NCBI GenBank assembly: GCA_004369085.1
Contig: ML210150.1
Coordinates: forward strand, 248,001 to 312,000
DNA from: Coprinopsis marcescibilis
Taxonomy: Eukaryota > Basidiomycota > Agaricomycetes > Agaricales > Psathyrellaceae
Direction: 5' to 3'
DNA length: 64,000 nucleotides
Both the position numbers and the translations under genes were made by a program. The notes below the pieces were generated by a model. The model had not been told where the DNA came from. It did no database searches and saw nothing but the letters and a program-made list of their open reading frames with translations. Shown one piece after another: positions 45,700-56,162 of the stretch (position 1 is its first letter; the number at the start of each line of letters is the position of its first letter).

Positions 45700-46089
45700 A
45701 CGACCGGGATGAAGAGTAACTGCTCCCCATGTCAGTAACGACTTTTATTTACAATCGCCAATAGTGGATGATTCAAGAGCAATTCTTCCGAAAAATCGCG
45801 TCTTCGGCCTCATGTGATTCAATTAGCAAGGCATCACCTGACGCCCCTATCTTTGCTTTGTCCCCCTCCCCGGGCCGATGCCTCTTGGGCGACGCCCTAG
45901 TCAACTAGTCACACAAGTTGTAATGCGAGCCGCCACCGTGACATCTCTATGTCTTGGTAAGACAAGACCACGGTTGTTCTCAAATCATTATTCAACTCAA
46001 TTCAATTCAAGGCAGTCGAACGATATATGTATTGGTCTATGTTAAGATGCAGCAGCACTTGAAGATGCCCCCAGTCTCCATACAAGTGT
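45700..46089. other. Promoter region of MET10
   Basis: This 390-bp region lies between MET10 and the uracil phosphoribosyltransferase gene, both on the minus strand. It is GC-rich in the middle (CCCCCTCCCCGGGCCG near 45865-45880). No CACGTG element, the usual Cbf1 site of sulfur genes, is seen in it. Confidence 0.45.
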
Positions 46090-47182
46090 CTAGGGTTTCT
46101 GGGCGTTGGTGAGTGTATTGAATAGCCGGTCACCCTATTATCAGAATTAGGACACACTGAACCGAACGTGGAGAGATTTGTGACGTACGCTGTCACCGAG
46201 GCCTGGACTAATAATGCCATCTTCTGTCAAAGTGTCATCGACACCTGCAACCCAAAGCTGAACGAGGTCCGTTATTATGCGAACAATTATCCCCTAGGTA
46301 TCAAGAAATGCGGACCTCAAGATCCGGATACTCATGTTGGATGTGCTTCAGACCCTCTTGTGATGCCAACACCGCCAATAGCTTGATGTTCTTGACTGCA
46401 GTCCGGAGTCAGTGCGCGATTGTGAGGATGCCAACGGAGCGTTGACACTTACTTGGAATGCCCCAATCCACAAGCATGCTGAGTGCCGCACACACAGTAC
46501 CACCTGTCGCGATCAAGGGGTCCAACAAGAGAACGTTGTCGATTGGAGGAGAAGGCGGAAGCTTGGAGTAATCTAGAGTTACCGTGTGAGACACCTCATC
46601 GTTACAAGGCCAAAAAGACATACATTCAACAGGTTGGAGCGTAACTTTCTCTCTGTAAATTCCAAGATGGTAAACTGGTGCCGATCTGCAAGCAAGACGG
46701 ATTAGTGCCCTCGCTGATCTCAGTCGAAGCAGAGCTTACGGAAAGAGGTTAAGCTATGGATTATTAGGCGATATTAGTGAGTGCGACATTGTGACGGTAG
46801 ACCAGCTTACCAGGGCCTCAGCCATGCCCAACCCGGCTCGTAGAATCGGGGTTAATCCTATTCTGGGTTTGACCACTGACCCTACGAATGGGGCGACTGG
46901 AGATTTCTGCCGTCGAGCTCAGTCAAACGAGAAGCCGGATTGGCAATAGACCATACCGCTTCGAACGTAGTCTCCTCCAGCCCACGAGAGGCCTCGTAGC
47001 CCAGAAACAAACTTATGTTGTGGACACCCTAACCAGAGTCATAACGATTATTATCGGTCCACTGAGCAAATGGTAGCGGCCATTACCTCGCGGAATTCCT
47101 TCGCTGGAGTCGAAACATCCCTCAACTTGGAGAGTTGTGCGTTCACTAGAGGGTGATTGAGAACTCTCAAGTTGTTGGCCAT
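46090..47182 (-). CDS. FUR1: Uracil phosphoribosyltransferase
   Basis: The start is MANNLRVLNHPLVNAQLSKL at 47182 and the end is GDRLFNTLTNAQKP at 46090. Exons provide LGYEASRGLEETTFEAV, APFVGSVVKPRIGLTPILRA, YHLGIYREKVTLQPVEY, YSKLPPSPPIDNVLLLDPLI followed by the PRPP-binding ATGGT loop, and GVDDTLTEDGIISPGLGDSG. About 220 residues, the normal size. The enzyme converts uracil and PRPP to UMP in pyrimidine salvage and is the route by which 5-fluorouracil becomes toxic to fungi. The intron after PVE splits the codon for Tyr. It is followed on the same strand by the MET10 gene. Confidence 0.94.
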
Positions 47183-47404
47183 GGTTTCGCGGGAGAGTGA
47201 GTGAGACGATGTGAAAGAATGAGATAAGGGAAGAAGGAATGAAGGTTCTGGGGTACCACGCGTTCATTGTTACTGCCAATGGGGACTCGGGGGCGTGTTC
47301 AACAGGAGGCACCTCGGGTCTTGTACCAGTCTAAGAATGATGGGAAGATCTTATCTTATCTCGCGCATGGAATTCCATTCCTCAGCTATCCAGCATCATG
47401 CAGC

Positions 47405-48782
47405 TCATCGTCGCTTGTATTCACATGGCTTCAATACCGACGCCATTCCATATATCTTATTCCAATCTTTATCGCTCTTCGTTGACCGTGTCTTCTTTTT
47501 AAACTCAAATAGAGTGAAATGGGAGTTGTCCATATCCTAACATCTGACTTTAGGACAAGACTCGCAAGAGATAGTCACGACCTACCTTGGATCGCAATTC
47601 AAATCCAATGGAACACACTAGACTTACAAAATCCTTGGGATTTCCAATTCTACTTGCCACTTCTGCAATTTTGAGTTCCCCGCTAGAAGCACAGATGTCA
47701 GGGACCTCCCAACCAAAGAGATGGGGAACATACCCTTGTTTCAATATCCTCCACGCCTCGCGGATGCACCGAGGCCAGTTGGTGTTCATGAGAGAGAGTG
47801 CGCAAACCACAACATCCACCACCTGCCCTTCTCCGGTTGACGAATCAGGACTGGCTTCTGACCCAGGAAGGGGGATTTTCTGGCAAGCATCCGCCTCGAT
47901 AACGAAAGCCCCGTCGGACACGAGGTCAAACGACAACACAGTCATGCCCTTAGGTATAAGCGCCTGGGCCAATGCAGCATCTCCACATCCAAGGTCCGCG
48001 ATGACCGTCTTCCCAGGATAATCTTCCAGTTGTGAGATGTACAGGTCAACAGGATTTGTCGGCCAAGCCTGCACTTGGCGTCGGAACCCTTTGTGATACT
48101 AGCGGATGTCAGTCATTGAGACAGCCAAAGGTGGAACTAATGATTACCTCGTGGAATACTGCTGGGTCTTCTTTCATCATAGAGTGCGCTTGTTCACTGT
48201 CAGATTTGTAGAGGTTCTCATTAATCATTCTAGAGTGACGGTCAATAAATGTAACTGTCCCAGAGCAATATACACTCACCGAAATTTCGCTCCGTCAAGA
48301 CTTTGCTTCATAGTGATTTGCAAGGGCGTCAGATCTTCCTCCATAGGCTCTGGAGCAGGCGAAGAAGCTCGAAAAAATGTTTCTTCTTTCGCTGCATGCT
48401 GAGTCTTTTGCCGTTTAGTTGGACGTTGGCTGCTGGCCTCCAGACTGTGGCGTTTTTCTTGTTTCTCCTTCCGCTGCAATGGCATTGGCCGTGAGATCTC
48501 CTTGCTCTTAACAGTCGCCTGCAGGTTCTTGCTCTTATCTTGATTATTTTTATTCTTCTTCTTGAGCTTTGATGTCGTCTCCTTTGCACGGGTGTCGCCA
48601 GATTTATCCTCGGTCTTCTCCTTGAGTTTATCCATCAACTTCTCTAGACTGAATTCCGCACCCAGGAGCTTGCTGCCATCGCTCGTAGGTCTTTTGCGCT
48701 TTTTTGGCGTTTTGCCGGCGTGTGACGTGTTCTTAGGAGGCGATGGTACCCTCCACCCAGGTACTTCGAATAGTTGAGGCAT
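47405..48782 (-). CDS. RRP8: rRNA-processing methyltransferase Rrp8
   Basis: ATG at 48782 gives MPQLFEVPGWRVPSPP, the typical Rrp8 start. A Lys/Ser-rich nucleolar-type N-terminus follows, then the Rossmann methyltransferase domain: KEDPAVFHEYHKGFRRQVQA, WPTNPVDLYI, VIADLGCGDAALAQ (SAM-binding), VVVCALSLMNTNWPRCIREA, and GGELKIAEVASRIGNPKDF once a 51-nt intron (47733-47683) is removed. The last exon supplies DNSHFTLFEFKKKTRSTKSD and ends at 47405. Rrp8 places m1A on 25S/28S rRNA in the nucleolus. An ATG at 48833 would add 17 residues not seen in the family. It is divergent from the HerA-like gene, with 272 bp between the starts. Confidence 0.92.
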
Positions 48783-49054
48783 AGTGGTGGATGGTCGAGG
48801 AGCAAGAGTAGAAAAGTTTCTCACGTCAAACACCTCGGACTCAGTTCGAGCATCCGCTTTTTACGCTCCAGTTTAGTTACTTCACCGTGAATACTGACAA
48901 TAATAATGATGCAATGTCCACATCCGCAGTAGTAAAGGGTTATATGAAAGTCATTTAAGCTTCTGCCTCGTGTCGCAGAAGCATACGGCAATCGATAAAA
49001 TGACCACTGTTCAAGTGGGTCAAGGTATCTTCTTTCCCTCCTTCCCTGAGTATC

Positions 49055-51037
49055 ATGGTCGCAGGCGTTGCAACTCCTCCAGACTCTGTGCATGTATCTG
49101 ACGAGTCGTCGGTGAGTTTCATTGCACCATAACAACAGCGATAGGACATTGACACTTTCTCGGTTGACAGGATGAGTGGCAACTTCTGGACGACAGTTCA
49201 GACGACGAGGAGGGGGACACTCAAGCTGGTGGACCTCGTATTGGTCGTCACGACCTCATCACCGCACCAATCATAACCAAGGATGTCTTCAACCTGCTGG
49301 CTTCCAAGGCTGATGAGGCTCCCACACAGTATGGAGTGCTGGGAAAGACGTTGGGCATACAGTAGATACCTTTCCTGCCTTTCTGCTCAACTTGATCTAA
49401 GTCTTTCTAGTGACAATGGCGAGGTGACGGTCCCAAGCGACCTAAGGCTGTATATCAACACGGTGAGAGACTTGTAAAGCCAGCATCTACACTACCTCAC
49501 TGATAGGTGTGTTCAGAATGCACCGTTTTCCGCCGTGATATGCGGCGTGCAAGGTTTGGCCGCAGTCCTCTGCGTTCTTTAATCCAAACATTATCTAAGC
49601 CCTTCAACGATACATCCAGGTGCGGGAAAGTCGCATACACTCTCCACTATTCTTGAGAGCATGTTTATACCGAACTTCTCCCCTATTGGCAATTTGAAAA
49701 AGCCTTTGGCGGGGCTGGTTTTACATTACGGTGAGGCGGGATCAGGGTCACTGCCCAATGAAACGGCATGGCTCTGTTCCTCTGTGTCTTCCCATGTCCA
49801 AGGGCCGCCCATCAAGGTGTATGTGTCCCACTCATCACTGAACACTATGCGTACGGTATATGCACCTCTCGGGGAGAAATTATCGGTGGAACCCCTCTAT
49901 TTCAGAAGGAGAGAACTTGATGCCGCAGCTATTCTGTCGATGATGTCAATCTCATCGTCAGAATCTGCACCGCTCTATATGCAAGTCATACTGGTCAGTC
50001 AAATCATACAAGTCGAGAGTATTCTTCTATCTAAACTCTCTGTCAGTCTATCCTTCGGGATATGGGAGAAACATACGAATTCAAGGGATTTATTGCACGA
50101 CTTGAAGAGCATAAGCAAAAATTCAATCCAGCACAGCTTGCTGGGCTGGAACAGCGAATGGCTTTGCTTATGTCTTTTCTAGAGCCCGAGGATGTTCGCA
50201 AAAGGTCAACGAAGACCAAAGTCCGGTTCGCAGCAGGTCAGCTTACCATAGTTGACCTTTCCGATCCCTTCTTGGATGAAGGTGCTGCATGCGGAATCTT
50301 CGATATCATGACAAGACTATTTGTTCGTGCAGAGGTGAACACCGGAAAGGTTCTCGTTGTTGACGAGGCCCACAAGGTAAATACATTAGTGCTCTCATTG
50401 GTAACATGAGATTTATCCCTCACCTCCAGTATCTCATGCCTGGAAAGGCATCGTCGGGGCTTACAAAAAGCCTTATGCGACTTATCCGACAACAACGACA
50501 TCTTTCGATGAGGGTGCTCATCAGTACTCAAGGTGAAATATGCCTCGACATATGTCCCAGATACCCGAAGCTAAGATTTCCAAAAGAGCCAACCGTTGTT
50601 CCTCCCGTTCTTCTGGACCTTTGCTCAGTCACAATACTGCACCGATTCACCTCACCATCCTGGTGGCAGCACTTGATTCAGCACGTGTCGGCAGATTTTT
50701 CCAAGAGCGATGCTTTCGACCAGGTTGTCAGATTACAGGTATTTGTGGTATCCTCTTTTGCTGCTTGCTGCTTAAAGCCTGTGTTTGTTCCCTTGCTGCG
50801 CAGACGGGTCAGGCCATGATTCTCGCACCCTCTGGGTTAAGCGTCATCTCAAGGCCATCAGTTACACCTGATAACAGCAAGTCTACCGACAAGAAGGGAA
50901 AGTCAAAGGACACTTCTGCAATCTTTAAAGAACCCACCGTCGCACATCTCGGCCGCCGTTATATTATCATGAAGACTCGAAGGCGGGTCACCACAGATGG
51001 GGGTGCATCCTTGTTGGCCGTTGGTTATGACCGGTGA
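49055..51037 (+). CDS. HerA/FtsK-like P-loop ATPase
   Basis: Nine exons (49055-49111, 49171-49361, 49411-49462, 49517-49553, 49620-49993, 50047-50376, 50430-50532, 50587-50738, 50804-51037) sum to exactly 509 residues. An acidic N-terminus (SDESSDEWQLLDDSSDDEEG) precedes Walker A CGVQGAGKSHT at about 110-119. About 230 residues later lies Walker B VLVVDEAHKY, preceded by GQLTIVDLSDPF and followed by SLMRLIRQQRHLSMRVLIST, with a QEPTVVPP turn, and then SVTILHRFTSP. P-loop, an IDLS strand, DEAH and an (I/A)TQxP sensor with a trailing Arg is the order I know from prokaryotic HerA/FtsK-type translocases. The tail is Lys/Ser-rich. No NurA-type nuclease lies nearby. Function in fungi is unknown. 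Confidence 0.75.
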
Positions 51038-51152
51038 TTTGACCTGTTTGCATACAATGCAAGATTGTGATACCAATGAACATGATAATTGACTCTGTTC
51101 GCTACGTTTGCTACGTCGTAATTCGAAATGAATGGTTCCAAACGACATGGTT

Positions 51153-51632
51153 TCACACAAGCCATGGTCTCCCGTTTCTATCCGTTAACCTCACCAGGAC
51201 GTCTGACCAAACCGCGTCGTTCCCTCTCTTGCAATGAACCACGCTTTCTACCTCAATTGCCCCCAACTCGTTACCGTTATAAAGATGCGGGAAAACTCGT
51301 TCTGCGCCAATCTGTCCTTCTTCTAGGTAACGATATTGGTACTTCAGAAGAAACGTCATCGACAGAGACAGCTCACCTCCTTCAGGATATTCCCACTTTG
51401 TTTGCTCGTGGATCTTCGAGTATTCTAGCCTAAGCAAATACACCTCCGCATCCTGGTTGAAGAACAACTGCAAAGTGTTTGGGACCTGTTTTGCAGTGGA
51501 AAGATGGACAAATCCCGAGGACTGGTCTAGTTCACTGACTGGGAGCAGTTCTGGCAATGGAGCTGGTGGTGGGGTTGAAGATGATACAATTTTGTAGACG
51601 TATCTAGGCTCTTGGGCTGTAGCCTCAGTCAT
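51153..51632 (-). CDS. DUF952-domain protein
   Basis: ATG at 51632 opens MTEATAQEPRYVYKIVSSST. The domain shows ELDQSSGFVHLSTAKQVPNT, LQLFFNQDAEVYLLRLEY, ERVFPHLYNGNELGAI and a terminal LVRLTDRNGRPWLV. A 54-nt intron (51376-51323, GTGAGC donor) is stop-free but breaks the family pattern KWEYPEGE/EGQIGAERVFPH, so the spliced product is 141 residues. DUF952 proteins are small, widespread and structurally related to ADP-ribosyl or RES-like folds, but their reaction is not established. It converges on the HerA-like gene (115 bp apart). Confidence 0.85.
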   Translation of the reverse strand: MTEATAQEPRYVYKIVSSSTPPPAPLPELLPVSELDQSSGFVHLSTAKQVPNTLQLFFNQDAEVYLLRLEYSKIHEQTKWEYPEGGELSLSMTFLLKYQYRYLEEGQIGAERVFPHLYNGNELGAIEVESVVHCKRGNDAVWSDVLVRLTDRNGRPWLV

Positions 51633-51847
51633 CTGGATGGTCGAGCGAATGGGAGGGAGAACGTGAAAGGGGGAAATATGAAGACAGCAATACTTGTCAA
51701 GGATGGCGGACTCTGATTACCCATCATGTAATGAAGGCTGGTGATTGCGTACTGATGTCGAACGTCGGCATTTTGTGCAGGCTAGGCAAAACGAAGGCCT
51801 TTTTCCATTGATACATATTCACGATGCCAATGTACCTAGAAACTTTG

Positions 51848-52897
51848 CTAAACAACTCCTTTGAATAGTTCCCGTTTATTCCACAATCCTGCCCACCGCG
51901 GTATGCACAATTTTTTTGGGGTTCGCCTCTGAAATGTCCAGATAACCGAAAAGGTATGGAGCGCGAGGAACACAATGCCCAAGAGCACGAGAAAGATAGC
52001 TAGCAGAACCCAAGCCGATATCTTGTCCCAAAATTCCGGGCTTGTCGCTCCTTGTACGACGTACGCAACTACTGCGAAGGTAAACCCAACAACGGCCCAC
52101 ACTAATAATGATGGCGGTAGGCTAAGCAGGATCGCATGCCCGGGGACTCCAAGAAAACTGTGCTGGATGTTATGCATGTATGTGTACTGTGTCAGAGAGA
52201 AGGATAAATTAGTTAAGGCTCATAGGAATTGGATTGAATCGAATGGTCCTTCACGCACCGAGTGCCGGCGGGAGGTATTTGCTTGGTGTCTCCAAACCGA
52301 GAAGACTCCAATAATAATACTTGCCAGGGAAGTAAGAGCAGACACAGACGCTGCTAGCCTAGCCCCTTCTGTGATATTATCTATGGATAGGAAACCGACC
52401 GTGGCACTGTATGGCGGAAAATAAATACCGCTGAAAAGACAGCACACATTACATTTTCTTACGATAGGAGCACCGTCGACTGTAATCAGTCAAGATTAGT
52501 GGATTTACAGAAGAGAGCGAGTGGCTTACTATCAGTAAAAAATGCGAGTATTCTCTAACGAGACGCTCGATATACTTCTCCCATTTATGCTGGACGTCCG
52601 CTAACCTCCCGCGGTATTCGCTTGTTGCCTGACGATTGATACTCAGCCTTTGTCTCTTTGATTGGCCAGGTTCTGCGATCGTACCTTGATGTGAGCCCAG
52701 TAAGTGTGAGGGATTCCAAAAAAGAAGCAATTTATGACGGCGTGTATCAGCAGAAGAGAAACAGGGCTCAAAGTGCGAGCGGAAAGAGATGATTCCCTCT
52801 GAGTTTTGAGTGACGTCGTTTGCTTGATTGTGAGCTCGCCGTATGATTCTGAGGCCCGGAAACTGGTAACCTCTCGCAGGAACCAGGCAAGAAACAT
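51848..52897 (-). CDS. Basidiomycete multi-pass membrane protein of unknown function
   Basis: The start is MFLAWFLREVTSFRASESYG at 52897. After a polar N-terminus a first hydrophobic stretch (SPVSLLLIHAVINCFFFGIP) is followed by an amphipathic segment (DVQHKWEKYIERLVREYSHF). Helices LLISTVLLSATVGFLSID, ARLAASVSALTSLASIIIGV, AILLSLPPSLLVWAVVGFTF and WVLLAIFLVLLGIVFLALHT follow. The tail reads FQRRTPKKLCIPRW and ends KGVV. Four introns are needed. The arrangement, with a W-rich membrane pair SLPPSLLVW, recalls a basidiomycete hypothetical membrane family; no transport or enzymatic motif is visible and I cannot assign a function. Confidence 0.65.
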
Positions 52898-52968
52898 GGT
52901 CTTCGACGTTGAGTGATCGTTACCTGTACCTCACACCTGGGTCAAAAGCTTCGGGACGTAGCGTTACG

Positions 52969-53908
52969 TTAATTCATACCATGTAAGTCCCGCAATATGG
53001 TAGAGAGTTCCTCGCATTCTGCTTTGGAGAATGGCATAGTACTTTGATTACCAAGAATCAAGTTGTCTGTCTAATGTATGGTGTTAGATGAGACATATTT
53101 GGCAATGCGCAGAGCCTAGTACCTACCCAAAACATCGTCAGAGCGTCTGTGGCATCCCGTATTGCCCTCTCTGGGGTTGGAATATGACTAGGATGGTTCC
53201 ATACGTAGTTCCAGTAATGCCTGCGAACACGATTCACTGCTGGACGTGAGCGAATGACATAGGGAGTGAAGCGTGTATTGAGACATACAAAGTTTCGCAT
53301 TAAGAAGGGGGACGTTTTCCGGCAAGACGTCCTCTATTTGGTAGGAAGCAACGCAGCTTGAGTGGTTGACAACGAGGTTGAAGATGTTAGAGGGCACTTC
53401 ATGGGCTGGGAGATCATCTCGCATCATGTGCATATGACAGAGGTGAACCTCCATCCCCTCTGCCAGAGCACCGATTGGAAAGTCCATGGCGGCTCGCTCG
53501 ACCAGCTCCAGAGTAGTTTCGTCTCGTACGTCATGGTCAGTGACCACTTTCAACGAAGCATTTCGAAAGTAGATCCAACCCTATTATAGGATGTCGTTCA
53601 GTTTGGTTTTGAGGAGCAGAGTGAAGTGAAAGTGGACGCACCCGAGGGTGGATACAGATCGACCATGGATCAGGTAGCAATGCAGATTTCACAAAGTGCC
53701 CAGGGTCGTCACTGGAGGCGGTCAGTGGGTAGCGAGGTATGTAGTCAAGGTGTTGACGTACATATTGAACAGGGTATTCGTCCTGGTTTTCAGGCCAGAA
53801 TCTACAGAATTCGTGTAGGCCATGGCGCTGGAGAGACAGAGAGACAGATATTCTCTCTGACAGCTCTGAGCCCATGCTCAATGAGGCAGTTCGCCGTGTG
53901 AGTGACAT
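52969..53908 (-). CDS. Agaricomycete lineage-specific protein with WW-like segment
   Basis: Exons join to about 240 residues. The readable core is GLHEFCRFWPENQDEYPVQY, HFVKSALLPDPWSICIHPRG, WIYFRNASLKVVTDHDVRDE, AEGMEVHLCHMHMMRD and RVRRHYWNYVWNHPSHIPTP. The C-terminus is TDNLILGNQSTMPFSKAECE then ELSTILRDLHGMN. It follows the pattern of an expanded hypothetical family in mushroom genomes, in which PWSICIHPRGWIYF resembles a WW fold (two Trp about 14 residues apart with an aromatic strand). The start is uncertain: 53908 keeps one open frame, whereas MTMIECTRPKWAN at 53981 needs an intron of only 34 nt. It is divergent from NSP1, with 95 bp between the chosen starts. Function is unknown. Confidence 0.6.
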
Positions 53909-54003
53909 TTGGCGAGGAAGCAGAAGAATAAAGGTCCATCAAATTAGCCCACTTCGGACGCGTGCATTCGATCATTGTCATCTCTCCTTTCGTCCACCAC
54001 CAA
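53909..54003. promoter_or_regulatory. Very short divergent promoter between the WW-like gene and NSP1
   Basis: Only 95 bp separate the ATG of NSP1 (54004, +) from the proposed ATG of the WW-like gene (53908, -), or 22 bp if the alternative start 53981 is used. A bidirectional core promoter, or leaders that overlap the neighbouring gene, is therefore expected. No TATA box is obvious. Confidence 0.4.
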
Positions 54004-56056
54004 CCATGAGCTTCTTTGGCGGCACCAACCCATCTGCTGGAGGTGGCCTTTTTGGTAACACCGCGAATACAAACGCTGCAGGGACCGCAGGCTCTGGACT
54101 TTTTGGTAATGCTCAGTCCAATGCCGGCCAAGGTGTGTCTTTCAACACTTTCAACACGGGTTTCAAGTTCATATAAATATCTAATAAGGTCCAGCCAAAC
54201 CGGTATTTGGAGCTACTGGAAACGCATTTGGGAGTTCTACAAACACGAACACTGGCGGAGGTCTGTTCGGGGGAGCGTCAACTGCACCATCGCCAGGTGG
54301 ACTATTTGGCGGTGGAAGTGGAGCACCATCCAGCGCGCCTTCTGGGAACATTAGTCCCATGTTTGGAAGCTCAGCAAGTACTACCAACAACGCCGCAGCG
54401 CCTTCAGCACCTGGCGGCCTTTTTGGATCGTCTACCCAGCCGAATTCGACTGGTTCGGAAACGACTGCAAACAAACCAGCATCGGGTTGTGAGTAGCCGT
54501 CGATTATGTTCGGGATGTTGTCATCTGAAATGCAAGGTAGTATTCTCGCAGCCGCCCTCAACTGGAAGTAAGTCTTTGGGGTCATGTGCCCTATTACAAG
54601 GTTGCTCATCAAGCTTCAGCTACTCCTGCCCTTTCTGGCGGTCTTTTCGGGAAACCTGCCGATGCCACCTCTTCGTCTCAGCCACCCCCACCTCCAAGTG
54701 GATTGTTTGGGACCAAGCCTGTTGGAACTTCAGGAACACCCGTTCCTCCAATGCCGAGCTTCTCATTGGGAGGAGACAAAGGCGCGAATCCAGCAACTGG
54801 TCAGAAATTTTATCGACCAACGCGAGTTTTCAAATTCTAACCTTTCAGCAGGGTTCTCTTTAGGTGGAAGCTCTACGGCCACTTCTTCAGGTATTTGCCG
54901 TTGTGTTGTTTTACGCATTTATACAAACTGGAACAGCACCTGCAGGAGGATTGTTCGGCACTAAACCAGCTGAGAAGCCAGAGGGTGCAACGGCTGCTCC
55001 TCCAGGTGAGCGAAAACACAAACGGCCTTATTACATGTCTCATATATTCTGAGTGCAGTAGCTGGGTTTAGTCTGTTTGGGGGTCCTAAAGCGGAGGGTA
55101 CGGGTTCTCAAGCTCCAAGTCGGCCGTGCTCTAATTCCGACCGTTTATAGTACCCAAAGCACCGGAAAGCAATGCAAACAAAACTCCAAGTGAGGACATA
55201 CATTTATCGATGTGCCAGACATTATTGCTCACTCTGGGTTCAAAGCCGCCACTGGTCCTGCCCCTGCGACGTCAAACGCCGTGGTCGCTGTCCCGCCTCC
55301 CTCTATGCTCCGCGGAAAGACCATCGAAGAGATTGTCAATCGATGGACGACTGAACTGGAAACTCATGTGAAAGACTTTTCCAAATTTGCTGGCGAAGTC
55401 GCAGTTTGGGATCGCGCGCTGATCGAGAACGGAAACAACGTAAGTCAAATTTACAAATTAGTGCATTCTCTCGTCCTGAGGTTAGCGTCACGGTGAAAGT
55501 TGGCAGCACTCTACAACCATGTACTAGCGGCCGAACGACAGCAAAACGAAATCGATCAAACACTTGATCATGTTGAACAGCAACAAAAAGATCTGCTGAA
55601 TACGTTGAGCACATACGAGAAGGTCACCCATGAAATTGTGGGCGCTCAAGGTGGAAGTGCACGAGTCCTCGATACTGGCCCCGCTGACACTGAAAGGGAT
55701 CGAAAGTAAGCAGTTTTACGCTCCCCCTACATGCCCCAATTCTTACGAACCTTCTCAGTTACATGCTTGCTAGTGATTTGCACACCAATCTCGATGATCT
55801 CTCCACTTCCCTAGCCCAGATGATCGACTCCGTGAACGCCTTATCGCTCTCTCAAAAGTCTAGCACCGATGGTGCAGACGACCCTATGGCCCAGATTTCT
55901 CAGATTCTCAGCAGCCATCTGGAGAGTCTCCAGTGGATTGATACAGCTGTCCGCGACGTGGGATCCAAAGTTGGTGAAGTAGAAAAGCGAGTAAAAGATT
56001 CCGGGCAGTCGAACGGAAGTGGACAGAGGCAGCGAGGTTTTGGCCTCAACCGTTGA
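54004..56056 (+). CDS. NSP1: FG nucleoporin Nsp1 (Nup62)
   Basis: ATG at 54004 opens MSFFGGTNPSAGGGLFGNTA. The N-terminal half is a series of GLFG/FG/FS repeats (SGLFGNAQSNAGQG; PVFGATGNAFG; GGLFGKPADATSS; PSFSLGGDKG; AGFSLFGGPK) separated by Ser/Pro/Thr spacers and cut by many short introns. The C-terminal half is the conserved coiled-coil Nsp1 domain (MLRGKTIEEIVNRWTTELET; ALYNHVLAAERQQNEIDQTL; LSSHLESLQWIDTAVRDVGS), ending RQRGFGLNR at 56054-56056. Nsp1 forms the central channel complex with Nup49/Nup57 and also joins Nup82/Nup159; its FG repeats bind transport receptors. The exact splice joins inside the FG half were not all checked. Confidence 0.92.
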
Positions 56057-56162
56057 TTACAGTATTTTTTGGCGAATACCCTTCATTTGTGTGTTTTCAT
56101 TCTCGTCTGATTAAAGAGTAGTGGGACCCTATATATGGGTATGGGGTGATATTATACAATCT

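Noticed and set aside
47587..48021. 144-codon plus-strand frame
   Set aside because: It lies antisense to the conserved Rrp8 methyltransferase domain and is a shadow frame.
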